A stretch of DNA of 64,000 bases from an uncultured Bacteroidia bacterium. GTDB taxonomy: Bacteria; Bacteroidota; Bacteroidia; Bacteroidales; Prolixibacteraceae. The DNA is taken from contig CAIUUO010000154.1 in assembly GCA_903902325.1 (NCBI GenBank), forward strand, positions 1-64,000. Direction: 5' to 3'. The notes below the pieces were generated by a model. The model made no database searches and was not told the origin of the DNA. It saw only the letters and a list, made by a program, of their open reading frames with translations. Shown one piece after another: positions 8,724 through 17,563 of the stretch (position 1 is its first letter; each line of letters begins with the position of its first letter). A program made the position numbers and the translations under genes.

Positions 8724-9719
8724 TTATCCGGCCTGCGAAATAGCCACAGCAACAGCCACCGAGGCTCCCACCATCGGATTGTTGCCCATTCCGATCAGCC
8801 CCATCATCTCAACATGCGCGGGTACTGAGGAAGAACCTGCAAACTGCGCATCGGAATGCATACGCCCCATCGTATCCGTCATACCGTAGGATGCCGGGCC
8901 AGCGGCCATATTATCAGGGTGCAGGGTACGTCCTGTTCCGCCACCCGACGCTACTGAGAAATATTTCTTGCCCTGTTCGATGCACTCTTTCTTGTAAGTG
9001 CCTGCGACTGGGTGCTGGAAGCGGGTCGGGTTGGTAGAGTTTCCGGTGATTGAAACATCGACTCCCTCGCTGTGCATGATGGCCACTCCTTCCCTGACAT
9101 CGTCGGCGCCGTAAACATTCACCTTTCCCTTCTCTCCAGTGGAATAAGGAGTACGGGCAACTTCCTCCAATTCACCCGTTGCATAGTCAAATTGTGTCTG
9201 CACATAGGTGAAACCGTTTACACGGGCAATGATTTTCGCGGCATCCTTGCCCAATCCGTTCAGAATGACACGCAACGGTTCCTTGCGCACGCGGTTGGCA
9301 GATTTGGCAATTCCTATGGCACCTTCCGCGGCAGCGAAAGATTCGTGCCCGGCCAGGAAGCAGAAACATTTGGTCTCTTCGCGAAGCAACATGGCGGCAA
9401 GATTGCCGTGGCCTATTCCGACTTTCCTGTCATCGGCCACGGAGCCGGGAATGCAGAATGCCTGGAGTCCTTCACCCAGCGTGGCTGCAATGTCGGCGGC
9501 TTTCGTTTGGCCTTTTTTGATGGCGATGGCACCTCCAACAATGTATGACCACATCGCGTTTTCGAAAGCAATAGGTTGGATCTCCTTCACAATTTTGTAT
9601 ACATCAACACCTTTGCTATCGCAGATTTTTCGGGCTTCTTCAATGGAAGGAATTCCGTAGGATTGCAAAACGGTATTTATTTTGTCGATTCTTCTGTCGT
9701 AACTTTCAAATAATGGCAT
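8724..9719 (-). CDS. GGGtGRT family protein
   Basis: Contains FSVASGGGTGRTLHPDNMAAGPASYGMTDTMGRMHSDAQFAGSSSVPAHVEMMGLIGMGNNPMVGASVAVAV; preceded by an AGGAGG Shine-Dalgarno. Confidence 0.9.
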   Translation of the reverse strand: MPLFESYDRRIDKINTVLQSYGIPSIEEARKICDSKGVDVYKIVKEIQPIAFENAMWSYIVGGAIAIKKGQTKAADIAATLGEGLQAFCIPGSVADDRKVGIGHGNLAAMLLREETKCFCFLAGHESFAAAEGAIGIAKSANRVRKEPLRVILNGLGKDAAKIIARVNGFTYVQTQFDYATGELEEVARTPYSTGEKGKVNVYGADDVREGVAIMHSEGVDVSITGNSTNPTRFQHPVAGTYKKECIEQGKKYFSVASGGGTGRTLHPDNMAAGPASYGMTDTMGRMHSDAQFAGSSSVPAHVEMMGLIGMGNNPMVGASVAVAVAISQAG

Positions 9720-9731
9720 AACTGTTTCCTC

Positions 9732-10424
9732 CTATTCTTTACGTGGGTCAATTACTTTTACTGCTTCATCCATCCGGCCATATTTGCCTGAAGCTTTTTT
9801 CAGGGCTTCGCCCGCTTCGGTTCCGGCTTTGATCATGTCGAGCATGCGGCCGAGGTTTAAAAACTCATAGCCGATAATTTCATTGCCAGCATCGAGTCCG
9901 ATTCTGGTGACATAGCCTTCGGCCATTTCCAGGTACCTCGGGCCCTTGGCAACTGTGCCATACATGGTAGCCGTTACGCTTCTCAATCCTTTCCCAAGGT
10001 CTTCGAGTCCGGCACCGATAGGCAACCCATCTTCGGAGAAAGCTGTTTGGGTGCGGCCATAAACGATCTGCAGAAATAGTTCGCGCATGGCGGTGTTGAT
10101 CGCGTCACAAACGAGGTCGGTGTTGAGTGCTTCCAGGATGGTCTTTCCCGGCAGGATTTCAGCGGCCATCGCTGCAGAATGAGTCATCCCTGAACAGCCG
10201 ATTGTTTCTACCAGTGCCTCCTGGATGATCCCCTCTTTCACATTCAGGGTGAGCTTGCAGGCCCCTTGCTGGGGCGCACACCATCCTACACCGTGGGTCA
10301 GTCCCGAAATGTCCTTTACCTCTTTGGCTTTTACCCAACGTCCCTCCTCGGGAATTGGAGCCGATCCGTGGTTCGCCCCCTGGGCGACACAGATCATACC
10401 TTCAACTTCATGTGTAAAACTCAT
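9732..10424 (-). CDS. NifU/IscU-like iron-sulfur scaffold-related protein, operonic with the GGGtGRT gene
   Basis: GWCAPQQGACKLTLNVKEGIIQEALVETIGCSGMTHSAAMAAEILPGKTILEALNTDLVCDAI resembles IscU-type Cys spacing; stop overlaps the downstream SD. Confidence 0.75.
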   Translation of the reverse strand: MSFTHEVEGMICVAQGANHGSAPIPEEGRWVKAKEVKDISGLTHGVGWCAPQQGACKLTLNVKEGIIQEALVETIGCSGMTHSAAMAAEILPGKTILEALNTDLVCDAINTAMRELFLQIVYGRTQTAFSEDGLPIGAGLEDLGKGLRSVTATMYGTVAKGPRYLEMAEGYVTRIGLDAGNEIIGYEFLNLGRMLDMIKAGTEAGEALKKASGKYGRMDEAVKVIDPRKE

Positions 10425-10467
10425 ATAGTCTGATTTTTAAGTAGAAATATATTGAGAACTGAATTGA

Positions 10468-10830
10468 TTATTTGAACATTTTCTTTTGACCATGTTTTGA
10501 GAGCAGGACGGTCGTGGTGTCAAAAGTGACCAGGCACCCATATTTCATGGTTTCAAGCTGGGTGCGGATCCCTTCATAAAAGGCCTTTAGCTTATCTGGC
10601 TCATCAATTAATTCAACAACCATGGGTATCTTATCACTGATCTCCCAAAATTTATAGGAGTGGATCACGGAACTGGCTCCATACCCAAGGACTCCTTTCA
10701 GTACGGTAGCCCCGGCAATTCCCTGTTTCTTTGCCTGAAATACAATGAATTCATAGAGGGATTCGTGCTTGTGCAGGTCTGTGGAACTAATGAAAAAGCG
10801 TAAAATTCCAGCTGAGGTATTATTTTCCAT
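10468..10830 (-). CDS. DUF190 family protein
   Basis: AGILRFFISSTDLHKHESLYEFIVFQAKKQGIAGATVLKGVLGYGASSVIHSYKFWEISDKIPMVVELIDEPDKLKAF is typical DUF190; ORF track start (10917) probably too long. Confidence 0.8.
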   Translation of the reverse strand: MENNTSAGILRFFISSTDLHKHESLYEFIVFQAKKQGIAGATVLKGVLGYGASSVIHSYKFWEISDKIPMVVELIDEPDKLKAFYEGIRTQLETMKYGCLVTFDTTTVLLSKHGQKKMFK

Positions 10831-11097
10831 CTCAATCTTTTTATATTGACTAAACCAGTCACCTTTACCAAAGGTAAGAAAAAACAGGGACTTAAATGAT
10901 CTTTTCTGTCGACACATGTATGAAATTTGTGTTTATTTTCCCATGCCATAAAGTCACTATGAAACAAAGGTTTCACAAATAATTTTGCAGAAATTCCAAG
11001 TGAAAAATGAAATTTATTTTTGAGCAAATTCTTACATTGACTTGTGACAAATGGTGTTAATTATTCTAATTTTATTTTGACTAAACCAAATTCCTTT

Positions 11098-12690
11098 ATG
11101 AAACAAATAATCTTATTGCTTGCACTGATTGCAATATTTTCCAGTACAAAAGCACAAAAGACAATTCATTCAAACAAGAAATCCATTAAGGTTTTTATGA
11201 ATGGGCAGAGTACTGATTGGATGATTTCACCTGAAGCAAATCCTGACCGGTTGGAAGTCTATTGCTCAAAAGAAAAAAACGTTGTTAAATTTCAAACTGA
11301 CATTGACAGCGCTTTTTTTACTGTGAGGAAAAATGACACGATCAGATTCCGGGTCATTCTGAAATCAAAAGATACGGTGCGCACCGAAATTGTTGGGATT
11401 AAGGATTTGCCCAACAAGATTACAAACAATGAAAAAGTATATTGGTTAAGTCAGATCTGGTCTGAAATCAAATACAATTTCGTCAATATTGACAGGATCA
11501 AATTTGATTTGGACAGTCTTTACAAGTCATATATTCCCCTTATTTTAAAGACTGAGAATGATTACGAGTACTACATGACTCTGCAAAAGTTCATGGCTAG
11601 TATGCATGACGGACATACCCAGGCTGTAGGAAGCTTTTCTGCCTATTCTGATTATATCCCTTTCACTTTGCAGGATTTCAATAAAAAGGTCTACATCACA
11701 TCTGTCAGGAAAATTGCCGCATCTGATTCAACCTGGGAAGGAGCGGAATTAATTGAAGTCGAAGGGATTCCAACAACTCAATTTCTTGGGTCGAGGATAT
11801 TTCCTTATGTTTCAGCATCCACTGATCAAAGTTTGTGGATGCAAGGGGTTTCTAAGTTGGGTTATGACCTTAAGGAACATCTTTTCAGGGGATCAATCAG
11901 AAAACGGGATGGCAGCATTGTAAAACTTAACCTACCGAGAAACGGGGAAGCTACACGAACTCCTCAGGATGAATATTGGGGACCAAAATTTACTTATTCC
12001 CGAAGCATCGTCGAATTATCCTGGATGCCAAATGACATTGCCCTGGTTAGTTTCAATAGGTTTGCGCCGCAGGGGGAAGCAATCAAGCAATTTGATCAGG
12101 TGGCAAAAGAGTTGAATCGTGCAAAGGGAGTTATTATTGACCTTCGAAAAAACGGAGGAGGTTCAGGATTAGTTGCATTGCATTTGCAAAAATATTTGAC
12201 CAAAGAGAACCATTTCCTGAATTTTGCAGCTGAAACCAGAATCAATGATGGATATGGGAAATCACAGGGGAATTATCGGGAGGAGTATAAAAATTTCTTT
12301 TTAAACAAGGCATATCGCTTCGAGAAACCCGAAACCATAGATGTTTCAGATACAATTAAGCGTATCAAATGTCCAACTGTCATATTGATGGGTAGATATA
12401 CCTTTTCAGCTGCCGAGGATTTTTTGGTAAATATCTATGAAGTGCCAAACAGACCTAAATTGATTGGAGAGGAGACTGGCGGATCCTCCGGCGCTCCATT
12501 GGTCATTCCCGGATTACCCAGAGGAGGATATGCAAGGATTTGTACGCTTCGGACTTGTTATCCGATAAGCGGTAAAAGATTTGTGAATAGCGGAGTCAAG
12601 CCCGACATTGAGGTTAAGCAGACTATTGAAGATTATTTGAATGGGAAAGATGTTGTTCTTGAAAGAGCAATCACTGAACTGACGAAATGA
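11098..12690 (+). CDS. S41 family peptidase (C-terminal processing protease-like), secreted
   Basis: MKQIILLLALIAIFSSTKA signal; AKGVIIDLRKNGGG; CPTVILMGRYTFSAAEDFLVNI (Ser region); GEETGGSSGAP. ORF track start is 11044. Confidence 0.85.
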   Translation: MKQIILLLALIAIFSSTKAQKTIHSNKKSIKVFMNGQSTDWMISPEANPDRLEVYCSKEKNVVKFQTDIDSAFFTVRKNDTIRFRVILKSKDTVRTEIVGIKDLPNKITNNEKVYWLSQIWSEIKYNFVNIDRIKFDLDSLYKSYIPLILKTENDYEYYMTLQKFMASMHDGHTQAVGSFSAYSDYIPFTLQDFNKKVYITSVRKIAASDSTWEGAELIEVEGIPTTQFLGSRIFPYVSASTDQSLWMQGVSKLGYDLKEHLFRGSIRKRDGSIVKLNLPRNGEATRTPQDEYWGPKFTYSRSIVELSWMPNDIALVSFNRFAPQGEAIKQFDQVAKELNRAKGVIIDLRKNGGGSGLVALHLQKYLTKENHFLNFAAETRINDGYGKSQGNYREEYKNFFLNKAYRFEKPETIDVSDTIKRIKCPTVILMGRYTFSAAEDFLVNIYEVPNRPKLIGEETGGSSGAPLVIPGLPRGGYARICTLRTCYPISGKRFVNSGVKPDIEVKQTIEDYLNGKDVVLERAITELTK

Positions 12691-12755
12691 GTAGATCAAT
12701 AAAACTTGCCTGTAAAAATTAATTATTATAGTTTCCCTTTGTGAAACTTAATTGA

Positions 12756-12763
12756 TATATTTG
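12756..12763 (+). promoter_or_regulatory. Bacteroidota-type -7 box (TATATTTG, consensus TAnnTTTG) upstream of higBA
   Basis: Exact TAnnTTTG match 11 bp before ATG 12775; TTTC at 12732-12735 is a weak -33 match. Confidence 0.45.
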
Positions 12764-12774
12764 CAAATAAGTTC

Positions 12775-13107
12775 ATGAAAGTATATTTAATATGAAAAGA
12801 GTCGATTGAAGACTATATCTTGCTGAAAGCCAGAGGCAGAGCGTCCTTTGAGATATGGTTTTCCGTCTTAAGAAGAACTGATTGGAATGAACCCAGTGAT
12901 ATTATTTTGACATTTAACAGTGCAGACATTCTGGGAAATGGTTCTGAGCGTGTTGTATTTAATGTAGGAGGGAATAGTTACCGGTTGATATGCAAATACC
13001 ATTTTGGCAAAATGAAAGTTCACTTGTTTGTTAAATGGATTGGCACACATGCAGAGTACACAAAAATTTGCAAAGACGGGAAACAATATGGGATTAATTT
13101 GTATTGA
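12775..13107 (+). pseudogene. higB: HigB-like toxin (type II TA) with in-frame TGA at codon 7; ORF track version starts at TTG 12820
   Basis: Frame from ATG 12775: MKVYLI*KESIEDYILLKARGRASFEIWFSVLRRTDWNEPSDIILTFNSADILGNGSERVVFNVGGNSYRLICKYHFGKMKVHLFVKWIGTHAEYTKICKDGKQYGINLY; family normally begins M(K/R)(V/I)(H/Y)LIK...IE. Confidence 0.75.
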
Positions 13108-13124
13108 AGGAGAAATATTAAAAA

Positions 13125-13565
13125 ATGGAAACATTAAAATATACATTAATTAAGAGCAATGAGCAATATGAAAAATATTGCAATATCCTTGAAAACTTAA
13201 TTGTGCAAGACAATACAATATTTCAGGATGAAATTGAATTGCTTACTTTTTTGATTGAGAAGTGGGATGAAGAACACAATACGCTTAAAGATTTAAACCC
13301 TGTTGAATTAATTAAAGTGTTGATGGCAGAGCATAACTTAAAAGTCAATGATTTAATTGATATACTGGGTTTGTCAAAGGGTACTGTTTCAAAAATATTG
13401 AATTTTCACAAGGGACTATCAAAAGAAACGATCAGACGATTGTCTGATTATTTTAAAGTGACTCAGGAGGCATTTAACCGTCCGTATAAACTGATCATTG
13501 AAGTAGACAGACATGATCGCAATGCCAGTTCTATGAAGCCCAAGAAAAATATGATTGAAGTCTAA
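13125..13565 (+). CDS. higA: HigA-like antitoxin, XRE/Cro HTH
   Basis: MAEHNLKVNDLIDILGLSKGTVSKILNFHKGLSKETIRRLSDYFKVTQEAFNR HTH; directly downstream of the HigB-like ORF with SD-like ggag. Confidence 0.85.
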   Translation: METLKYTLIKSNEQYEKYCNILENLIVQDNTIFQDEIELLTFLIEKWDEEHNTLKDLNPVELIKVLMAEHNLKVNDLIDILGLSKGTVSKILNFHKGLSKETIRRLSDYFKVTQEAFNRPYKLIIEVDRHDRNASSMKPKKNMIEV

Positions 13566-13569
13566 CAAA

Positions 13570-15483
13570 TCAAAACTTCCTGATCATCCTGTTGAAATCA
13601 AGATATAGTGACTTGCCATTCAGTTCAAATTTGATGGCTTCGGCTTTTCTGTCAGCCTTGCAATAGGGCGAATCGAAGCGATCGTATGCCCTGCTGAAAG
13701 TTGCACCGTTGACTTTGAAATCTTCCTTGAACTTCAGGAGGTATAAACCCCCGCGGGACTCGTAATTCAGTACCAGGTTGAGGGAATCGAAAGTGCATGG
13801 ATTGTGGAGGATCCTGTCCCGGAATTTTTCAAACGACAGATCTTCTTCTTCCGAACCTGCCTCCATGATCCAGAAGGTCTTCTTCCCTTTCTGAATCAGG
13901 TTGTCAGTTGTGTTTTTCCTGAAGGACAGCGTGTTTTTAGTGATCAGGGCGCAATAGGTTTTGCCTTTCTTTCCCATCGCATAATTGCCTTCAACACAAA
14001 CAGTATCAAATAGCTCTTTCGGGAAATAGGCGTGGGTATAATCGAGCAGTGATTTTTCCATCATTCCCTTTTTCGCGGGAATGTTATAGATGGCCAGAGA
14101 TACGTTACGATCCTGTCCCACATCGGGCATGCGTCCGTAGCCTACCCAATAGTTGGGCGACTGGCTTTTCACCCCCTCTTCCAACGCAGGATGAGTATGG
14201 AATACGCTGAAGGCATTGCCGATGTTCATGCCTGCAACATGCTGCTGATCGCCGAATGTACCCGGATGATAGTTTTGGGCAGAATAAACGGAGTAATCAC
14301 CGGTCTTGTAGGTGTACGTATTTCCTTTCTGGATCGCCACGCCATCAGAGGGTGGCTGGATGAACCTACCGACGGCAGGTTCGAGGTGAAGCCAACTCAG
14401 CAAACTGATATCCATCACTTTCAGATCTGAGATGAATCCATTGGTAAACATGTGGTTGGTCCTCACGAAGGATAAGGTATTTCGGATGATTTCAGGATTG
14501 GTGAATGCCTCCATACCCAGTTGCATCATCATGCTTCTGGTATCCGTACCATAATAGCCTTCGGTTTTAAGTTCAGAAATATCCAGTCCGCTGCACTGTT
14601 TGATCACTACCTTGCTGGAATCCTTTCCGATCTCAGCAATGACGGGTGGCAGAATGTATTTTTTGGGCGCCACAAGTCCGTATGCCATTCCGGGACCCAT
14701 TTCTTTGCCGCTTCCCCAATAATAATCCGTAATCCCGCCAAGCGTTGTATGGGGTCCGCCCTTTCGGCTGTGTTCATAAGCCCGGCCGCTGGCCGAAACG
14801 AACATGGTATGGATGTTCTGGGTGGCTACATCGGCCATCAGCAGATCCATCACGATCTCCATTTTTTTGACAATCTCCTCATCGGATGCGTAATTGATCA
14901 GGTTGATCATTCCCCCAATATCTTCGGTGTAATAAACATTCGAGAAGAATTCGGTAAAACCGTATTTCCAGCGCATTTCCATCCAGTCGAGAATACGCTT
15001 TCTTGCCTTGTCGCTGTGCGCTTTGCCTGTCATCCCGCTTTTTGGGAAGAGGGTATCAGGGTACTTTAATCCGATCAGGTATTCAGCAGAGGCATACAGA
15101 ATCTGGTGATTTTCACTCCAGTAACACATGGAGTTTCCACCCGGTTCATCCCACCAGTAGCGAAAATTAAGAATGGATTTTTCAATATTTGCCTTGACTT
15201 CAGCGGGAATCCGGTCTCCGAAGTCATACAATATCCTGATCAGGCCAACAAATTTGAAGTCGGAACAATCATATTGCAAGTCAATGAATTTGAGCGTTCC
15301 ATCCAATCCATGCCAGTTGATATCCTGTTTCCCTGCAACCAGTTGGGCATAAATCTGATCCTGCATGGAAGGCATATCCAACGACTCCTTCAGGGTGAAG
15401 GACTTGTTTCTGTAGATGCTTATCCCGTCAAAAACAAGGGTAGCTACTGCAACAAGCAAAGTCAGGAGGAGAAATTTTTTCAT
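13570..15483 (-). CDS. Secreted protein of unknown family, predicted (alpha/alpha)-toroid + beta-sandwich (candidate polysaccharide lyase/hydrolase)
   Basis: N-terminal hydrophobic segment; helical region with CYWSENHQILYASAEYLIG; beta-rich C-terminus. Fold is inference. Confidence 0.5.
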   Translation of the reverse strand: MKKFLLLTLLVAVATLVFDGISIYRNKSFTLKESLDMPSMQDQIYAQLVAGKQDINWHGLDGTLKFIDLQYDCSDFKFVGLIRILYDFGDRIPAEVKANIEKSILNFRYWWDEPGGNSMCYWSENHQILYASAEYLIGLKYPDTLFPKSGMTGKAHSDKARKRILDWMEMRWKYGFTEFFSNVYYTEDIGGMINLINYASDEEIVKKMEIVMDLLMADVATQNIHTMFVSASGRAYEHSRKGGPHTTLGGITDYYWGSGKEMGPGMAYGLVAPKKYILPPVIAEIGKDSSKVVIKQCSGLDISELKTEGYYGTDTRSMMMQLGMEAFTNPEIIRNTLSFVRTNHMFTNGFISDLKVMDISLLSWLHLEPAVGRFIQPPSDGVAIQKGNTYTYKTGDYSVYSAQNYHPGTFGDQQHVAGMNIGNAFSVFHTHPALEEGVKSQSPNYWVGYGRMPDVGQDRNVSLAIYNIPAKKGMMEKSLLDYTHAYFPKELFDTVCVEGNYAMGKKGKTYCALITKNTLSFRKNTTDNLIQKGKKTFWIMEAGSEEEDLSFEKFRDRILHNPCTFDSLNLVLNYESRGGLYLLKFKEDFKVNGATFSRAYDRFDSPYCKADRKAEAIKFELNGKSLYLDFNRMIRKF

Positions 15484-15494
15484 CGTCAGGAGTT

Positions 15495-15540
15495 AAAGTT
15501 ATTGGCTGTTAGCTGTTGGCTATTGGCAGTTAGCCTTTAA
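15495..15540. repeat. Degenerate short repeat of TTGGCTGTTAGCTG-type units
   Basis: attggctgttagctgttggctattggcagttagc. Confidence 0.6.
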
Positions 15541-15580
15541 TGGAATTGCTGGAATGAATTGAGCTATTGGCATACAAAAT

Positions 15581-15660
15581 AACCACAAAGGTTACAAAGG
15601 GCACACATCAGAATGGAAACATTTGTGTCCTTTGTGGTTTGCCTTTGTGACCTTTGTGGT
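15581..15660. repeat. CACAAAGG/CCTTTGTG intergenic repeat, copy R3
   Basis: aaccacaaaggttacaaagg...cctttgtggtttgcctttgtgacctttgtggt. Confidence 0.85.
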
Positions 15661-15694
15661 GAAAATCATTTTGGAAGTCAGAAAATGATTCCGA

Positions 15695-16432
15695 CTACAA
15701 TTCGCGGATTTTGATGTTACGGAACCAGACAGGGTAGCCATGATCCTGAAGGCCGATGTATCCTTCTTTAGCGATTCCTTCGGTCCAGCCCTGGAAACTT
15801 TTGAATTTGCTCTTGGCCACCATGGCATTCCATTCAGGAGTCCATAAGGTGTATTCACAAACTTTCACACCATTCATAAAGTGAACGGCTTTGCCATCTT
15901 TAACCTTAATCACACAAGTATTCCACTCGCCCGCAGGATGCACTGTTTTGGGATCGCAAGGCAGCAGATCGTACAAGGAACCGGCAAGGTGGTTGGCCAG
16001 TTTGTTGTCTGTTGCATCGACGTTGTCGAGTACCTGAACTTCGGGAGCAGCATAATAAATTGGCTCGCCCGGTTTTTCCCTTACATAGTAGAAGATACCT
16101 GAATTAGCCATTTTGCTGGCTTTCCAGTCGACGGTAAGTTCAAAGTTCTTGTATTTTTTGCCAGGGACAAGGATATCCCCGTTGGAACCCTGTCCTGGTT
16201 TTTTATCAGGGGCGGTGAAAACCTTCATAGCGTTGTCTTCGATCACCCAGTTTGTGGGCATGGCAGTTCCGTTGCACTGTCTCCAGCCGCTGAAATCTTT
16301 TCCGTTGAACAGAAGGGCCCAACCCTCCTTCTTCTCTTTTTTTGTAAGTTGATTTAGCCCTTGTGAAAAAGCAGGAGCCGCAATTAACATCGCTGCAAAT
16401 AATGTGATGGTCAGAAAAATGTTTCGCTTCAT
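15695..16432 (-). CDS. DUF1080 (3-keto-disaccharide hydrolase family) secreted protein
   Basis: EGWALLFNGKDFSGWRQ...WVIEDNAMKV...NFELTVDWKASKMANSGIFYYVRE...PEVQVLDN...GEWNTCVIKVKDGKAVHFMNG...GYIGLQDHGYPVWFRNIKIREL. Confidence 0.93.
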   Translation of the reverse strand: MKRNIFLTITLFAAMLIAAPAFSQGLNQLTKKEKKEGWALLFNGKDFSGWRQCNGTAMPTNWVIEDNAMKVFTAPDKKPGQGSNGDILVPGKKYKNFELTVDWKASKMANSGIFYYVREKPGEPIYYAAPEVQVLDNVDATDNKLANHLAGSLYDLLPCDPKTVHPAGEWNTCVIKVKDGKAVHFMNGVKVCEYTLWTPEWNAMVAKSKFKSFQGWTEGIAKEGYIGLQDHGYPVWFRNIKIREL

Positions 16433-16541
16433 GATTTGAATTTTATACCCTTAAGGTGTGAAAAATGAGAAAATAGTATTTGTTTATCGCGATGCCGAAG
16501 TTAACCAATTGACATCGGTTAGCCAAAAAAGTCATTGAAAT

Positions 16542-17483
16542 TTATTTGCCCTCTTTAACTGACTCCACGCCATCAGCCGCACATCTGAATCCTGTATTGA
16601 ACAAGGATGTTTCCTGTGTATTGGAGGATCTGCCGGTTGTTGAGAAACTGCTCTCCCCGTTCTCGTCAAAAAAGAATGAGCCACCCCTTATTACCTTCAA
16701 ATCCGGGTTAGCCTGAAAAGGAGAATTATTGCCCGGATAAAGTGTGTAAACATCTGTGCACCAGTTCCAAACATTACCGCCCATATCTGTCAGTCCACAC
16801 TGGTTCTCCCCGTAAAACCCAACTGGAGAAGTAAGGACAAAGCCATCGGCTCCCTGTTTGGCCTGAAGATCATTACCCTGCCAGACATTGGCCATGTATT
16901 TGCCATCCACAATCAGACTATTGCCCCAACTAAAACGGGATTTGCTTTTCCCTCCGCACCTTGCCGCATATTCCCATTCTGCTTCTGTGGGGAGACGCTT
17001 TCCTTCCCATGCTGCATAGGCCGCTGCATCATACCAGCTTACCTGCGTGACGGGATGGTCATTTTCAGCTTTTGCGGTGTTTTTGCCGAGAGGATATTGC
17101 CAGTTGGCACCCGGCTGCAAAGTCCAGCCCGATTTGTTGAAATCAAAGACTCCGGAATCTCCAAATTTTTCCGCGTCGGTTTTGTATCCTGTGGCCTCAA
17201 TAAATTTTCTGAAATCTGCCACCGTTACCGGAGATTTGTCTATTTTAAAGGACTTTACCTCCACTTTATGGGTAGGTCTTTCCTTGATGGGGCCGTTGGA
17301 TGTACCCATCATAAAAAAGCCTCCCTGAAAAAACACCATTTCACGTTTTGCAGTGGATTGAACTATCGCATTTTGGTCGACAGGAATTCCTTTTTCAACA
17401 ACGGTTTGTGACTTGTTGACCGGTTTACCGGAACAGGCCATTAATATCGGCAAGGAAAAAATAAGCAAAAATCGAATATCCAT
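16542..17483 (-). CDS. SUMF1/FGE-like fold lipoprotein, no catalytic Cys pair
   Basis: MVFFQGGFFMMGTSNGPIKERPTHKVEVKSF...HPVTQVSWYDAAAYAAWEGKRLPTEAEWEYAAR...MGGNVWNWCTD...VIRGGSFFF...TGFRCA. Confidence 0.88.
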   Translation of the reverse strand: MDIRFLLIFSLPILMACSGKPVNKSQTVVEKGIPVDQNAIVQSTAKREMVFFQGGFFMMGTSNGPIKERPTHKVEVKSFKIDKSPVTVADFRKFIEATGYKTDAEKFGDSGVFDFNKSGWTLQPGANWQYPLGKNTAKAENDHPVTQVSWYDAAAYAAWEGKRLPTEAEWEYAARCGGKSKSRFSWGNSLIVDGKYMANVWQGNDLQAKQGADGFVLTSPVGFYGENQCGLTDMGGNVWNWCTDVYTLYPGNNSPFQANPDLKVIRGGSFFFDENGESSFSTTGRSSNTQETSLFNTGFRCAADGVESVKEGK

Positions 17484-17563
17484 TGATTGTAGTATAAGCG
17501 TTATTAAATATTTGTGCAAATAGAAGATGAAAAACATTGGATTGATCGAAAGGAAACTCTTAA

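Noticed and set aside
12792-12809. HigB disruption explained as a +1 frameshift in the A4 run after ATG 12792
   Set aside because: Possible, but the in-frame ATG at 12775 gives MKVYLI, matching the family N-terminus better, so a nonsense codon is the simpler explanation.
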